Shown piece after piece: positions 16,998-25,689 of a stretch of 64,000 nucleotides of DNA. The stretch's first letter is position 1; the number at the start of each line of letters is the position of its first letter. Source of the DNA: Geothermobacter hydrogeniphilus (GTDB taxonomy: Bacteria > Desulfobacterota > Desulfuromonadia > Desulfuromonadales > Geothermobacteraceae); NCBI RefSeq assembly GCF_002093115.1, contig NZ_NAAD01000003.1, positions 159,928 through 223,927 on the forward strand, written 5' to 3'. The notes beneath the pieces were generated by a model. It saw only the letters and a list, made by a program, of their open reading frames with translations. It was not told the DNA's origin and made no database searches. A program made the translations under genes and the position numbers.

Positions 16998-18068
16998 TTG
17001 CCTTCTTTGGATTTTGAACGTGAAAAACGCGTCTTCCGTGACTTCTACGACCGCAACCGCAGGCAGCTCGAAGAGGCCAGGGATGTTTTTATCCGGCTGA
17101 TCGGTGACCAGATCCGCCAGTCCGACATCGGCGAGGTGACCAAGATCGAGGGGCGGGTCAAGGATCGCGAGGAATGCATCAAGAAATTCCACCGCAAGTA
17201 CCAGGAAAAGCTGGAGGCGGATGAGCAACCTTATGAAATCAGGGATTTTATTTCCGACCTGATCGGCATCCGCATCGTCTGTCTCTACGAGGACCAGATC
17301 GCCCTGGTGTCCGAAGTGCTGCAGCAGAACTACCGATTGATCGAGGTGACCGACAAGATCTCGGCAGTGGAAAGTACCGAGGATTCCTTTGGTTACAAGG
17401 GGCTGCACATGGATCTCGCCCCGGACGGCGAACTGCTCGGTTCCGGTTTCTGCCTGCCGTATGAGGATTTTCGCTTCGAGGTGCAGATCCGCTCCCTGAT
17501 CCAGGATGCCTGGAGCGTGCTGGACCACAAGATCAAGTACAAGAAATCGATTCCCAACGACCTGAAACGGCGGATCAACGTGCTGTCGGCGCTGTTTGAA
17601 CTGGCCGACCGCGAGTTCAAGGAGATCCGCAACGCCACCGCCGCCCTGATCCGGGAGGCGACGGACGATCCGCTCGGTGAAGCCCCGGTCGCGGAAACGG
17701 CTCCCAGCCGGGGAGCCGGGGTGGCGAGTGAAAAGATCATCAACGCCTTCAATTTCCTGCGGGTGGCCGGGCATTTCTTCCGTGATTTCGAATTCGAGGA
17801 CTACAAGGTCGACGGTTTCGTGCAGGATATCCTCCGGCTGCACCCGGAATTCACCAAGGGTGAACTGCACCATTGCCTGGTTGATCACCTGAAGCAGGTC
17901 CGGGAATACCGTGACCTCTATCTCGCCGAAAACGCCGATCACAGTTTCAGCCCCTACACGGTGATTCGTCACTGCCTCTATCTCTCCGATCCGAGAACCT
18001 TCCAGCGAATTCTTTCGCGGGTTTCCCGTGAACGCTTCGTCGCTTTTCTCGCCGGCGGGCGGGATTAG
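16998..18068 (+). CDS. RelA/SpoT-domain (p)ppGpp synthetase-like protein
   Basis: 356 aa from a TTG start (16998) with AAGGAG 5 nt upstream; the longer frame from 16947 lacks an RBS. Residues 60-215 are a RelA/SpoT nucleotidyltransferase domain: VKDREECIKKFHRKY, DLIGIRIVCLYED, SFGYKGLHMDL, FEVQIRSLIQDAWSVLDHKI. No HD hydrolase, TGS or ACT domains. The C-terminal 120 residues (from about 235) are unassigned. Likely makes alarmones independently of the long Rel. Six bases before the next gene, so cotranscribed with it. Confidence 0.85.
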   Translation: MPSLDFEREKRVFRDFYDRNRRQLEEARDVFIRLIGDQIRQSDIGEVTKIEGRVKDREECIKKFHRKYQEKLEADEQPYEIRDFISDLIGIRIVCLYEDQIALVSEVLQQNYRLIEVTDKISAVESTEDSFGYKGLHMDLAPDGELLGSGFCLPYEDFRFEVQIRSLIQDAWSVLDHKIKYKKSIPNDLKRRINVLSALFELADREFKEIRNATAALIREATDDPLGEAPVAETAPSRGAGVASEKIINAFNFLRVAGHFFRDFEFEDYKVDGFVQDILRLHPEFTKGELHHCLVDHLKQVREYRDLYLAENADHSFSPYTVIRHCLYLSDPRTFQRILSRVSRERFVAFLAGGRD

Positions 18069-18073
18069 TCGTC

Positions 18074-18754
18074 ATGGCCCGGCCATGGATCATTCTCGAC
18101 CGTTTCGAGGTCGACGGGGAGGGGACGCTCGAACTGCGCCGTCGCGGTGACCGGGATTTCCTTATCGCTATCGGCCCGCAGATCCTGATGAACAGCAGCC
18201 AGCAGCTTTCGGAAGTCGCCCTCGGCCGCCTCGGTTGTGCCGGTCTGCGGCAGCAGTCGGCACCGCGGGTGCTGATCGGCGGTCTGGGGATGGGAATCAC
18301 CCTGCGGGCGGCGCTCGATGAACTGCCGGCGGATGCCGAGGTGGTGGTGGCCGAGCTGAACCCGCGCATCGTCGACTGGTGCCGCGGACCGCTCGCCGAT
18401 CTGACGGCGGGGGCGGTGCTGGATGAACGGGTGAAGGTTCATCTCGGAGATGTGACGAAACTGATCGCCGAGACCGCCGCCGGCGATCCCGGCGGGCGTT
18501 TCGATGCTATCATCCTGGATCTCTACCGCGGTCCGCACGCCGGGACCGACCGGCTCAACGACCCGATCTACGGCAGCTGGGCAATCGAACGTTCCCGCGA
18601 TGCCCTGCGGCCGGGGGGGATTTTCGCGGTCTGGGGGGAGAATTACGATGCCGGGTTCAGTCGGCGGCTGACCGCTGCCGGGTTTGCGGTGCGCTGCGAA
18701 CGTCCGGGGCGCGGCGGCTACCGGCACGCGGTGTTCCTGGCGCAAAAAGCATGA
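18074..18754 (+). CDS. spermidine synthase-like methyltransferase-fold protein
   Basis: 226 aa Rossmann protein: VLIGGLGMGITLRAALDEL (SAM-type glycine loop), VVVAELNPRIVDWCRGPL (acidic end of strand 2), FDAIILDLYRGP. This is the layout of spermidine synthase-like proteins of bacteria that often lack polyamine-site residues; true substrate unknown. Follows the alarmone synthetase by 5 bp. Ends in REP palindromes including a T-run terminator. Confidence 0.8.
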   Translation: MARPWIILDRFEVDGEGTLELRRRGDRDFLIAIGPQILMNSSQQLSEVALGRLGCAGLRQQSAPRVLIGGLGMGITLRAALDELPADAEVVVAELNPRIVDWCRGPLADLTAGAVLDERVKVHLGDVTKLIAETAAGDPGGRFDAIILDLYRGPHAGTDRLNDPIYGSWAIERSRDALRPGGIFAVWGENYDAGFSRRLTAAGFAVRCERPGRGGYRHAVFLAQKA

Positions 18755-18768
18755 ACCGGGACAGGAAA

Positions 18769-18870
18769 GGGGACAGTCCCCTTAAATGAGGGGGACTGTC
18801 CCCGGGTCTTCTTGCTCGCTGCGCTTGAAAGCAAAGGGGACAGGCACCTGCGGAGCCAGTCCCCTTTTTC
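18769..18870 (+). terminator. REP-type palindromes ending in a terminator-like T-run
   Basis: 18769-18803: GGGGACAGTCCCC and GGGGGACTGTCCCC. 18836-18866: hairpin GGGGACAGGCACC...GCCAGTCCCC followed by CTTTTTCTTTTT, a rho-independent terminator for the plus-strand operon. Convergent with the cNMP-binding gene. Confidence 0.75.
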
Positions 18871-18873
18871 TTT

Positions 18874-19347
18874 TTACCAGCCGTTCACCGCTTCATCGCC
18901 GAGGACTGTCGCCAGCTTTTCCTGCACCCGCAACAGCCGGTCGCCGGAGAGGACGGCGATGTTGCGCATGAACAGGTAGGCGAGATGGTAGTTGGTGCAG
19001 AACAGGGACTGCAGGGTCGGGCGGTCGATCTCCAGGACCGTGGTCGGGCCGACGCAGACCGCCGCGAAGCGGTAGCGATGAGGGGGAACCATGGTTGACC
19101 AGCCGACCGCGTCGCCGGGGCTGCGCGTCGCCAGGGTGGCGGTTCCTTTCTGCGCCGGCAGTTCGAACTGCAGGTCGATCCTTCCGGAGACCAGCAGGTA
19201 GAGGTGGTTCGCCTCGCTCTGTTCGGCGAACAGCAACTTGCCGTCCTGGTAGTCTTTTCTCCGGCAGCGGCTCAAAAAGGCTTCGGCTTCGTCCGTGGCC
19301 AGATCCTTGAGCAATCCATTCCGGAAAAGTTCGATGTCGGTGGTCAT
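18874..19347 (-). CDS. cyclic nucleotide-binding domain protein (no HTH)
   Basis: 157 aa. Residues 15-130 are a Crp-like cNMP-binding beta-barrel (LLFAEQSEANHLYLLVSGRI, ATRSPGDAVGWSTMV, AVCVGPTTVLEIDR), ending with a dimerisation-type helix. There is no helix-turn-helix, so it is not a DNA-binding regulator by itself. The PBC lacks the canonical GE...RxA phosphate signature, so ligand binding is uncertain. Confidence 0.8.
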   Translation of the reverse strand: MTTDIELFRNGLLKDLATDEAEAFLSRCRRKDYQDGKLLFAEQSEANHLYLLVSGRIDLQFELPAQKGTATLATRSPGDAVGWSTMVPPHRYRFAAVCVGPTTVLEIDRPTLQSLFCTNYHLAYLFMRNIAVLSGDRLLRVQEKLATVLGDEAVNGW

Positions 19348-19550
19348 GGGGGCTCCTTTTTGCTTCGGCGGCTCATTTCAATCCTAGAATAGAGCCCACC
19401 AAAGTCAATCGTCCGGATGCGGGCACGAAAGCTGTTTTGGGGGTAGAATGACAGGTACGTGTCAAGCGGTACGGTTGTCCCGTTTGGCCTGTCGGCTGTC
19501 CGGAGTTTTTCGTGTCGCGGCGAGATTTCCCTGCCGCAATGGAGGATTGC

Positions 19551-20078
19551 ATGATGTGGATAAGGCTTTTCGGTTTTCTGCTCGGAATGGTGGTTCTTTT
19601 CCCCGGCGGCGTGCTGGCCGGTATCGTCGTCCCGATGAATCTGGTCGCCGTCGACGGCGCAACCCGCCCGGCCGGTACCATCATGGCGACCCAGACCCCT
19701 TACGGGGTGGTTTTCAGCCCGCGGCTGACGGGCCTGTCACCTGGAGCGCACGGTTTTCACGTGCATCGCAACCCGAGTTGCGAGCCGCTGGAAAAGGACG
19801 GCAAGGTGGTCGCCGCGCTGGGAGCCGGCGGGCACTATGATCCGGCCGGAACAGGTCATCACGGCCCTCCCTGGGGGGATGGGCACCTCGGTGACCTGCC
19901 GCTGCTGACCGTCGACGGCAACGGTCATGCCGACACCCCGGTGCTCGCCCCGCGCCTGCGGCTGTCCGACCTGCAGGGGCGCTCGCTGATGATCCACGCC
20001 GGTGGTGACAACTACGCCGATACGCCGAAGAAGCTGGGCGGCGGCGGTGTCCGGATGGCCTGCGGGGTGGTGCCCTGA
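19551..20078 (+). CDS. sodC: Cu-Zn superoxide dismutase
   Basis: 175 aa with signal peptide ([20 protein letters not shown]). Copper and zinc ligands are in [31 protein letters not shown] and [12 protein letters not shown]; cysteines in PSCEP and RMACGVV form the conserved disulfide. Periplasmic superoxide removal. ATG 19551 chosen for its GGAGG; the frame runs open to 19512. Followed by palindrome P3. Confidence 0.95.
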   Translation: MMWIRLFGFLLGMVVLFPGGVLAGIVVPMNLVAVDGATRPAGTIMATQTPYGVVFSPRLTGLSPGAHGFHVHRNPSCEPLEKDGKVVAALGAGGHYDPAGTGHHGPPWGDGHLGDLPLLTVDGNGHADTPVLAPRLRLSDLQGRSLMIHAGGDNYADTPKKLGGGGVRMACGVVP

Positions 20079-20080
20079 CA

Positions 20081-20200
20081 GGCTGATGAAAAACGCCCAT
20101 CTGCGGCGTTGTCCTTACCCTGCGTCAACGTCGTACCTTCCGGTACGCCTTATTCCGCAGGGTTGCGGACGCCTTGCATCCGGACATTTTTGCTCAGCCT
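20081..20200. repeat. ~120 bp palindromic repeat, copy P3
   Basis: Same sequence plan as P2 (GGCTGATGAAAAACGCCC ... centre CGTACCTTCCGGTACG ... TTTTTGCTCAGCC). Begins 3 bp after the sodC stop. Confidence 0.9.
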
Positions 20201-20246
20201 GGGGCCCCTGACTTTTTCAACTGGCAGCCATGATGGCTGGTGGGGA

Positions 20247-20282
20247 GGGGACTGGCACCTTGAGAGAGGGGAACTGTCCCCC
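20247..20282. repeat. GGGGAC-type REP palindrome
   Basis: GGGGACTGGCACC ... GGGGAACTGTCCCC just after the stop of the minus-strand zinc protein. Confidence 0.7.
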
Positions 20283-20285
20283 GTT

Positions 20286-20474
20286 TCACTTCTCAGTGTT
20301 GAGCGCGCATGCCATGCAGACCGGCTGCAGCTCGAACAGTCCGCTCTGCGGGTTGTAGACGCTGCGGTGAGTCAGGTGGGCGGCGCAGGTGACCTGGTAA
20401 CAGCGGCTGCAGGCGGTGCTTTCACCGCTGCCCTTGGCGTCGCAGATGTGGCAGATCCAGGGAGAGGCTTCCAT
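20286..20474 (-). CDS. small Cys-rich zinc-binding protein
   Basis: 62 aa with four CxxC-type pairs (CHIC, CSRC, CMAC plus a single TCAAH), probably two zinc sites. Six bases downstream of the metallo-beta-lactamase gene and presumably translated from the same mRNA. Family not recognised. Confidence 0.65.
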   Translation of the reverse strand: MEASPWICHICDAKGSGESTACSRCYQVTCAAHLTHRSVYNPQSGLFELQPVCMACALNTEK

Positions 20475-20480
20475 GGCGTA

Positions 20481-21401
20481 TCAGGCGGCGGCCAGCAGGT
20501 TCCGCCGCTCGTTTTCGCTGAGCCCGGCGATATAGCCGTTCATGCCGCGCAGGGTGTTGCCGATGAACTCCCGTTCGCGCGGCTGCACCTCGGCGGGCAG
20601 CTGCCCGATATTGCGGAAGATGTCGTCGTGGTCAAGCAGCCAGGCGATGAACGCCTCGACATCAACGGTTCCTTCCGCGGTCGTCACGGCCGCGCCCCGC
20701 ACCCAGAGCCGCAGCTGGCGGTGGGCGATGCGCAGGTGGTCGAGGGCGTTGTCGACCAGGCCGTAGTGGGCGAAGACCATCCGCCGCGGGGCGAGATCGA
20801 TCATCCGCTGCAGCGAGTCGAGGGCCACCGGCAGTATGAAACGCGGCGGCGTTGCCGGCCGCATGTAGATGCCGTCGGCGACCTCGCCGCGAACCCCGGC
20901 GACCTCGCCGGCAAACAACAGTTTCCCGACCTGGTAGCAGCAGTGATGGGGAGCGTGGCCGGGGGTCAGGTGCGCCCGGATGCCGGTCGTGCCGACCTGC
21001 TCGGAAAAGTCGATCCGTTCCGCCGGGACCGGAACGATTTCGCCATAGATTTCGGCGGTTCTGCCGAGTACCTTCAGCGATCCCTGCCAGAGCTGTCGGG
21101 GGGCCACCAGGTGCCGGATTCCGTCCGGGTGGCAGCTGACCCGCGCCGCGGGATAGTCCCGCAGCAGGGCGCCGGTGCCGCCGGCATGGTCGATGTGGAT
21201 GTGGGTCAGCAGGATATGGTCGATCCGGTCGATGCCCCGTCGCCGCAGTTCGGCGACCAGGTGGGGGATGGTCGACAGCGGACCTGGGTCGACGACGATG
21301 GTCCGCCCGGCGACGCGTCCGCACCAGGCGCTGATGAAACGGTGAAAGCCGGGCAGCGCCGGCTGGTCGAGATCGATGCAGAAAAGATTTTCAACAGTCA
21401 T
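20481..21401 (-). CDS. metallo-beta-lactamase-fold hydrolase
   Basis: 306 aa. Zinc motif LLTHIHIDHAGGTGAL (HxHxDH), the later ligands in TPGHAPHHCCY and FAGEVAG, and a C-terminal FAHYG. The C-terminal ~80 residues are helical and lineage-specific. Substrate unknown; glyoxalase II/lactonase-like. ATG 21401 preferred over upstream starts since it gives the usual short N-terminal strand. Confidence 0.85.
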   Translation of the reverse strand: MTVENLFCIDLDQPALPGFHRFISAWCGRVAGRTIVVDPGPLSTIPHLVAELRRRGIDRIDHILLTHIHIDHAGGTGALLRDYPAARVSCHPDGIRHLVAPRQLWQGSLKVLGRTAEIYGEIVPVPAERIDFSEQVGTTGIRAHLTPGHAPHHCCYQVGKLLFAGEVAGVRGEVADGIYMRPATPPRFILPVALDSLQRMIDLAPRRMVFAHYGLVDNALDHLRIAHRQLRLWVRGAAVTTAEGTVDVEAFIAWLLDHDDIFRNIGQLPAEVQPREREFIGNTLRGMNGYIAGLSENERRNLLAAA

Positions 21402-21459
21402 GAAACCCGCTCCGGTTGATCGTGGTTGCCTGATTGTCGGCGATGCCGGGTTCCAGGTC

Positions 21460-21527
21460 AAGGGGATAGGTCAGGTCAAGGGGACAGGTCAGGTCAAGGG
21501 GACAGGCACCTGCGGAGCCAGTCCCCG
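21460..21527. repeat. GGGGAC REP plus (GGTCAGGTCAAGGGGACA)-type direct repeats
   Basis: Three direct units containing AGGTCAAGGGGA, the last completing the palindrome GGGGACAGGCACC...GCCAGTCCCC. Lies between divergent promoters. Confidence 0.75.
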
Positions 21528-21564
21528 TGATTCGTTCCAATAGTTGACGAAAAATCTCACCTAT

Positions 21565-21578
21565 TTGATCCAGGTCAT
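21565..21578 (+). promoter_or_regulatory. HcpR/Fnr-type operator candidate
   Basis: TTGATCCAGGTCAT, near-palindromic with the n4 spacing of Crp/Fnr-family sites, 57 bp before the ScdA-like gene. HcpR-type regulators control nitrosative-stress genes in Deltaproteobacteria, which suits an operon ending in a hemerythrin. Confidence 0.45.
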
Positions 21579-21634
21579 ATTTTTTCGTCCCCTGAAGCGG
21601 TAAATTGAGGACACTTCAGGCAAAGGAGAACGGC

Positions 21635-21853
21635 ATGAACCTGAACAATAATCTCGGTGAAGAACAGATCCAGAACGTGGTCAGGGAGCACCCGCGGATC
21701 GGCGAGATCCTCAATCGCTACGAGATCGGCTGCGTCGGCTGCGGGGTCGGCATCTGCCTGCTCAAGGATGTGGTTTCGATTCACGCTCTCGGCGATGAAG
21801 CCGAAGCGCAGATCGAGAAGGAAATCAACAGTTACCTGGATTCACTGGGCTGA
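21635..21853 (+). CDS. ScdA-N/DUF1858-like small protein
   Basis: 72 aa. NVVREHPRIGEILNRYEIGC followed by VGCGVGICLLKDVVS matches the N-terminal module of ScdA/RIC iron-cluster repair proteins and stand-alone DUF1858-like proteins, with three cysteines. GGAG upstream of ATG 21635. First gene of a three-gene operon (29 bp and 2 bp gaps). Confidence 0.75.
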   Translation: MNLNNNLGEEQIQNVVREHPRIGEILNRYEIGCVGCGVGICLLKDVVSIHALGDEAEAQIEKEINSYLDSLG

Positions 21854-21882
21854 ATCCGGCACGAAACAAAGGAGAAATCGTT

Positions 21883-22341
21883 ATGAGTAAACTCGCCTGT
21901 GGCTGTCCCGGATCGCAGGTCCGGACCGTGGAAGCAAAAGAAACCGCCAATGCCGAACAGACCGGCCGCCTGCAGTCCGAACTGCGTCAGTGGCCGACCC
22001 AGCTGCACCTGGTGCCGCCGAGCGCGCCCTGGCTGCAGGATGCCGACCTGCTGATCGCCGCCGACTGCGTGCCGTTCGCCTATGCTGAATTCCATCGTGA
22101 TTTCATCAAGGGCAAGGTGCTGGTCAACGCCTGTCCCAAGCTGGATGACACCAGCCCCTATGTCGAGAAGCTGACCGAGATGCTGAAGCAGAATGACATC
22201 CGTTCCCTGACCGTGACCATCATGGAAGTTCCCTGCTGCCGGGGACTGGCGATGATGGCCCAGCAGGCGCTGCAGGCTTCGGGCAAGGATATCCCGCTGG
22301 AAGTGGTGGTGATCGGGGTTGACGGTGAGAGGAGAAACTGA
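21883..22341 (+). CDS. iron-sulfur-type Cys protein
   Basis: 152 aa. N-terminal CGCPGSQ, central AADCVPFAYAEFHRDFIKGK and NACPKLDD, C-terminal IMEVPCCRGLAMMA. This matches the C-terminal half of Deltaproteobacterial 4Fe-4S proteins whose N-terminal ferredoxin part (CxGxGC...) is missing here. Seven cysteines could still hold a cluster. Function unknown; context suggests nitrosative or redox stress. Confidence 0.7.
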   Translation: MSKLACGCPGSQVRTVEAKETANAEQTGRLQSELRQWPTQLHLVPPSAPWLQDADLLIAADCVPFAYAEFHRDFIKGKVLVNACPKLDDTSPYVEKLTEMLKQNDIRSLTVTIMEVPCCRGLAMMAQQALQASGKDIPLEVVVIGVDGERRN

Positions 22342-22343
22342 GC

Positions 22344-22901
22344 ATGAAAACCGATGTCACGCAGGTGATGGTCGCGGAGCATGAACTGATTCTGCGCATG
22401 ATCGCCCTGGTCGAGACCAACACCCGGCGGCTTGAAGAGGGTCGTTTTTCCAACTGGCAATTCTATCTCGACGCGGTCGACTTCATCCGCAACTATGCCG
22501 ACCGGTTCCATCACGCCAAGGAAGAGGCCACCCTTTTCACCGCCCTGGTTGCCAACGGCATGCCGGAGCAGAATTCGCCGGTGGCGGCGATGCTGATGGA
22601 GCACGAGCAGGGCCGGGCATTTGTCCGCGGCATGGAGGAGGCGGCCCAAAAGACGCTGGCCGGGGCGAGTGACCAGGTCGCGGTGCTGGCGGAGAACGCC
22701 TACGGCTACGCCGAGTTGCTGCGAAACCATATCGAGAAGGAAAACAGCATCCTCTACCCGCTTTCCGAACGGGTGCTGCCGGAAGAGGTCCGCCCGGCGA
22801 TGCTCGAAGCCTATCGACAGGCCGAGGCCGCGGTCGCGGAGGATTTCAGCGACCATTATCGCCGCATGGTGGAAGGGTACGAAGCCGAAGCGGCGGCCTG
22901 A
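22344..22901 (+). CDS. hemerythrin HHE-domain protein
   Basis: 185 aa, mostly helical. Di-iron ligands are visible as AEHELILR (H14), RFHHAKEEATLF, LMEHEQGRAF and HIEKENSILYP. The same domain forms the C-terminal half of ScdA/RIC; here it is a separate gene 3 bp after the iron-sulfur protein, so the operon splits the RIC-like functions. Probable role: O2/NO binding or cluster repair. Confidence 0.85.
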   Translation: MKTDVTQVMVAEHELILRMIALVETNTRRLEEGRFSNWQFYLDAVDFIRNYADRFHHAKEEATLFTALVANGMPEQNSPVAAMLMEHEQGRAFVRGMEEAAQKTLAGASDQVAVLAENAYGYAELLRNHIEKENSILYPLSERVLPEEVRPAMLEAYRQAEAAVAEDFSDHYRRMVEGYEAEAAA

Positions 22902-22935
22902 AGTCGCGACGTCGAAGCATAGACAGTCCATTTAC

Positions 22936-23033
22936 GGGGACGGTTTCCTTGAACGGGGCCGTCCCCGTTCGCACCCCGCACCCCGCACCCCGCACCTCGC
23001 ACCTCGCACCTCGCACCTCGCACCTCGCACCTC
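22936..23033. repeat. GGGGAC palindrome and (CACCTCG)n heptamer array
   Basis: 22936-22966: GGGGACGG...CCGTCCCC. 22970-23033: about nine units of CACCCCG/CACCTCG. Lies 56 bp before the exporter start. Confidence 0.85.
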
Positions 23034-23088
23034 CAGCTTTCCCTCCCACGATCTGCTAGAATTGATGCTACTGACCGAAGGGACCGGA

Positions 23089-25584
23089 ATGCGCCTCATA
23101 CTCCTGAGCTTTTACAACCGCCTGATCCTGCGCCGCCCCTGGCTCGCCCTGGGGATCGTGCTGCTGCTGGTGGTGCTGCTCGGCCGTCACGCCGGCGATT
23201 TCCGCCTCGATGCCTCGGCCGACTCGCTGGTGCTGGAGAATGATGTCGCGCTGCAGACCTACCGCGAAATCCGCGAACGTTACGGCTCGGACAATTTTCT
23301 GATTCTCAGCTACACGCCGACCGGCGAGCTGTTCACTCCGGACGTCCTGGCCGGATTGCGCGACCTGCGCGACGACCTGCGAAAGCTTCAGGGCATCGCC
23401 TCGGTGACCAGCATCCTCGATGTTCCGCTGCTCGCCAGCCCGCCCATCGGTTTCAGTGACCTCGGCCGGGGAGTGCGCACCCTCGAAACGCCGGGTGTTG
23501 ACCTGCAGTTGGCGCGTCGTGAATTTCTCACCAGTCCCCTTTACCGGCAATTGCTGCTCAGTCCGGACGGCCGTACCACCGCCCTGCAGCTCAACCTGGC
23601 GCTCGATCCGACCTACGAAAAGCTGCGCAAGCACCGCGACGCGTTGCGCCGGCTGCTTCGGGACGGAATGCTGCCGGATTCACAGCAGGCCGATCTGAAG
23701 CGGGTGGAGCGCGACTTCAAGGTCGCCAGCGCCCGGGCTCTCGATCGGGGGGCGCGGTTGATCGACACCATCCGCGCCGTCCTCGAACCCTACCGCCGGT
23801 CCGCCGACCTGCACCTCGGCGGGTTGACGATGATCGTCACCGACATGATCGACTTCATCCGTCGCGACCTGCTGACCTTCGGCCTCGGGGTGCTGGTTTT
23901 CCTGGTGGTGATGCTGGCCACGATTTTCCGCCAGCCGCGCTGGGTGATTCTGCCGCTGCTCTGCTGCGGCGCCGGGGTGCTGGTGATGTTCGGCATCCTC
24001 GGCCTGGCCGACTGGCGGGTGACGGTGGTCTCTTCCAACTTCACCTCGTTGATGCTGATCATCACCCTCTCGCTGACCATTCACCTGGTGGTCCGCTACC
24101 ATGAACTGCACACCCTCAACCCCGGTGTCTCTCAACGCAGCCTGGTGCTGAGTACGGTGCGCAGCAAGTTCATGCCGAGCCTCTACACCGCCTTGACCAC
24201 GGTCGTTGCCTTCGCCTCGCTGCTGGTCAGTGACATCCGTCCGGTGATCGATTTCGGCTGGATGATGGCGCTCGGCATCAGCGTCTCCTTCATTCTCTCT
24301 TTCATCCTCTTTCCAGCCGGTCTGGCCCTGCTGCGGCCCAGGCACTTCACCCCGCGCTTCGACCTCACCGGCCACCTGACCACCTGGTGTGCCCGCTGGG
24401 TGATCGGACACGGCCGCGCGACCCTGGCAGTGTTCGTCGTCCTGGCGCTGTTCAGCCTGCTCGGCATCCAGCGCCTGACGGTTGAAAACCGCTTTATCGA
24501 CAATTTCAGGAAAGACACGGAAATCTACCAGGGGATGGCGCTGATCGACCGCCAGCTCGGTGGCACCACTCCGCTCGATGTGCTGATCGACGCCGACCCC
24601 GACTTCCGGGCTGACAGCGGCGAGCCGGAAGACTGGGAGGACGACCCCTTCGCCGAGGTGGGCAAAGACGCCGGGCTGACGGCCACCAGCTACTGGTACA
24701 ACGAACAGCGGATTGGAGAGATCAGGGCGATCCACAATTACCTCGATCAACTGCCAGCGAGCGGCAAGGTGCTTTCACTGGCGACCGCCATGGACCTGTT
24801 GCGCCAGTTGGGCGGCGGCAAGCCCCTCGACAACCTGATGCTGGCGGTGATCCACAAGAAACTGCCGGCGGATATCGACCGGGCGCTGTTCGCTCCCTAC
24901 CTGTCCCCGGACGGCAACCAGCTGCGCTTCGCGCTGCGGATCATCGACTCGGACCCGCAACTGCGGCGCAATGAGCTGCTTCAGCAGATCCGCCGGGACC
25001 TGCAGGACAAATTCGGTATTCAGCCGGGGCGGATTCATTTGAGCGGGATGTTCGTGCTCTACAATAATGTGCTGCAGAGCCTGTTCCGCTCGCAGATCCT
25101 CACCCTGGGCGTGGTCTTCCTGGCGATCATGGTGATGTTCCTGTTGCTGTTCCGTTCCCTGCGGCTGGCGCTGATCGCCATCGTTCCCAACCTGCTGTCC
25201 GCCGCGGTGGTGCTCGGCCTGATGGGGTGGCTGGGTATTCCCCTCGACATCATGACTATCACCATCGCCGCCATCACCATCGGCATCGCCGTCGACGACA
25301 CCATCCACTACGTGCATCGCTTCAGCGAGGAGATCAGCCGCGATCTCGACTACCGGGCGGCGGTGCGCCGCTGCCACGCCAGCGTCGGCCGGGCGATGTA
25401 CTATACCTCGATCACCATCATCATCGGTTTCGGCATCCTCACCTTCTCCAACTTTATGCCGACCATCTATTTCGGCCTCTTCACCGGCCTGGCGATGGCG
25501 GTGGCGATGTTCTCCAACCTCACCCTGCTGGCGCTGCTGCTGATGCGCATCCAGCCGCGGCATGTCTGCTGGTTGAAAGGATGA
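23089..25584 (+). CDS. RND-superfamily (MMPL) exporter
   Basis: 831 aa with two repeated halves: helix 1 (about 17-35), a large periplasmic loop (to about 245), five helices (250-400, with sterol-sensing-like spacing), then the same pattern in the second half (helix about 440-460, loop with an acidic DSGEPEDWEDDPFAEV stretch, five helices 665-820). HpnN/MmpL-like; cargo probably lipidic. ATG 23089 has GAAGGGA upstream; the open frame running to 22621 overlaps the hemerythrin gene and is not coding there. Single gene. Confidence 0.9.
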   Translation: MRLILLSFYNRLILRRPWLALGIVLLLVVLLGRHAGDFRLDASADSLVLENDVALQTYREIRERYGSDNFLILSYTPTGELFTPDVLAGLRDLRDDLRKLQGIASVTSILDVPLLASPPIGFSDLGRGVRTLETPGVDLQLARREFLTSPLYRQLLLSPDGRTTALQLNLALDPTYEKLRKHRDALRRLLRDGMLPDSQQADLKRVERDFKVASARALDRGARLIDTIRAVLEPYRRSADLHLGGLTMIVTDMIDFIRRDLLTFGLGVLVFLVVMLATIFRQPRWVILPLLCCGAGVLVMFGILGLADWRVTVVSSNFTSLMLIITLSLTIHLVVRYHELHTLNPGVSQRSLVLSTVRSKFMPSLYTALTTVVAFASLLVSDIRPVIDFGWMMALGISVSFILSFILFPAGLALLRPRHFTPRFDLTGHLTTWCARWVIGHGRATLAVFVVLALFSLLGIQRLTVENRFIDNFRKDTEIYQGMALIDRQLGGTTPLDVLIDADPDFRADSGEPEDWEDDPFAEVGKDAGLTATSYWYNEQRIGEIRAIHNYLDQLPASGKVLSLATAMDLLRQLGGGKPLDNLMLAVIHKKLPADIDRALFAPYLSPDGNQLRFALRIIDSDPQLRRNELLQQIRRDLQDKFGIQPGRIHLSGMFVLYNNVLQSLFRSQILTLGVVFLAIMVMFLLLFRSLRLALIAIVPNLLSAAVVLGLMGWLGIPLDIMTITIAAITIGIAVDDTIHYVHRFSEEISRDLDYRAAVRRCHASVGRAMYYTSITIIIGFGILTFSNFMPTIYFGLFTGLAMAVAMFSNLTLLALLLMRIQPRHVCWLKG

Positions 25585-25634
25585 AGGATGAAGGATTGAG
25601 GATTGAGGTGCGAGGTGCGAGGTGCGAGGTGCGA
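25577..25634. repeat. heptamer array (AAGGATG)(AGGATTG)(AGGTGCG)n
   Basis: About eight 7-mers drifting from AAGGATG to AGGATTG to AGGTGCG, starting within the last codons of the exporter gene. AGGTGCG is the complement of the CGCACCT array ahead of the same gene, so the exporter is bracketed by complementary arrays. Confidence 0.85.
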
Positions 25635-25689
25635 AGCTGCCCACTGCTGTCATTTGACTTTTGCCGGGGATGGGACGACAATCGGCGCC

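Noticed and set aside
22621..23088. Upstream extension of the RND exporter frame
   Set aside because: Overlaps the hemerythrin gene and heptamer array; exporter homologues start at the first helix, matching ATG 23089 with an RBS.
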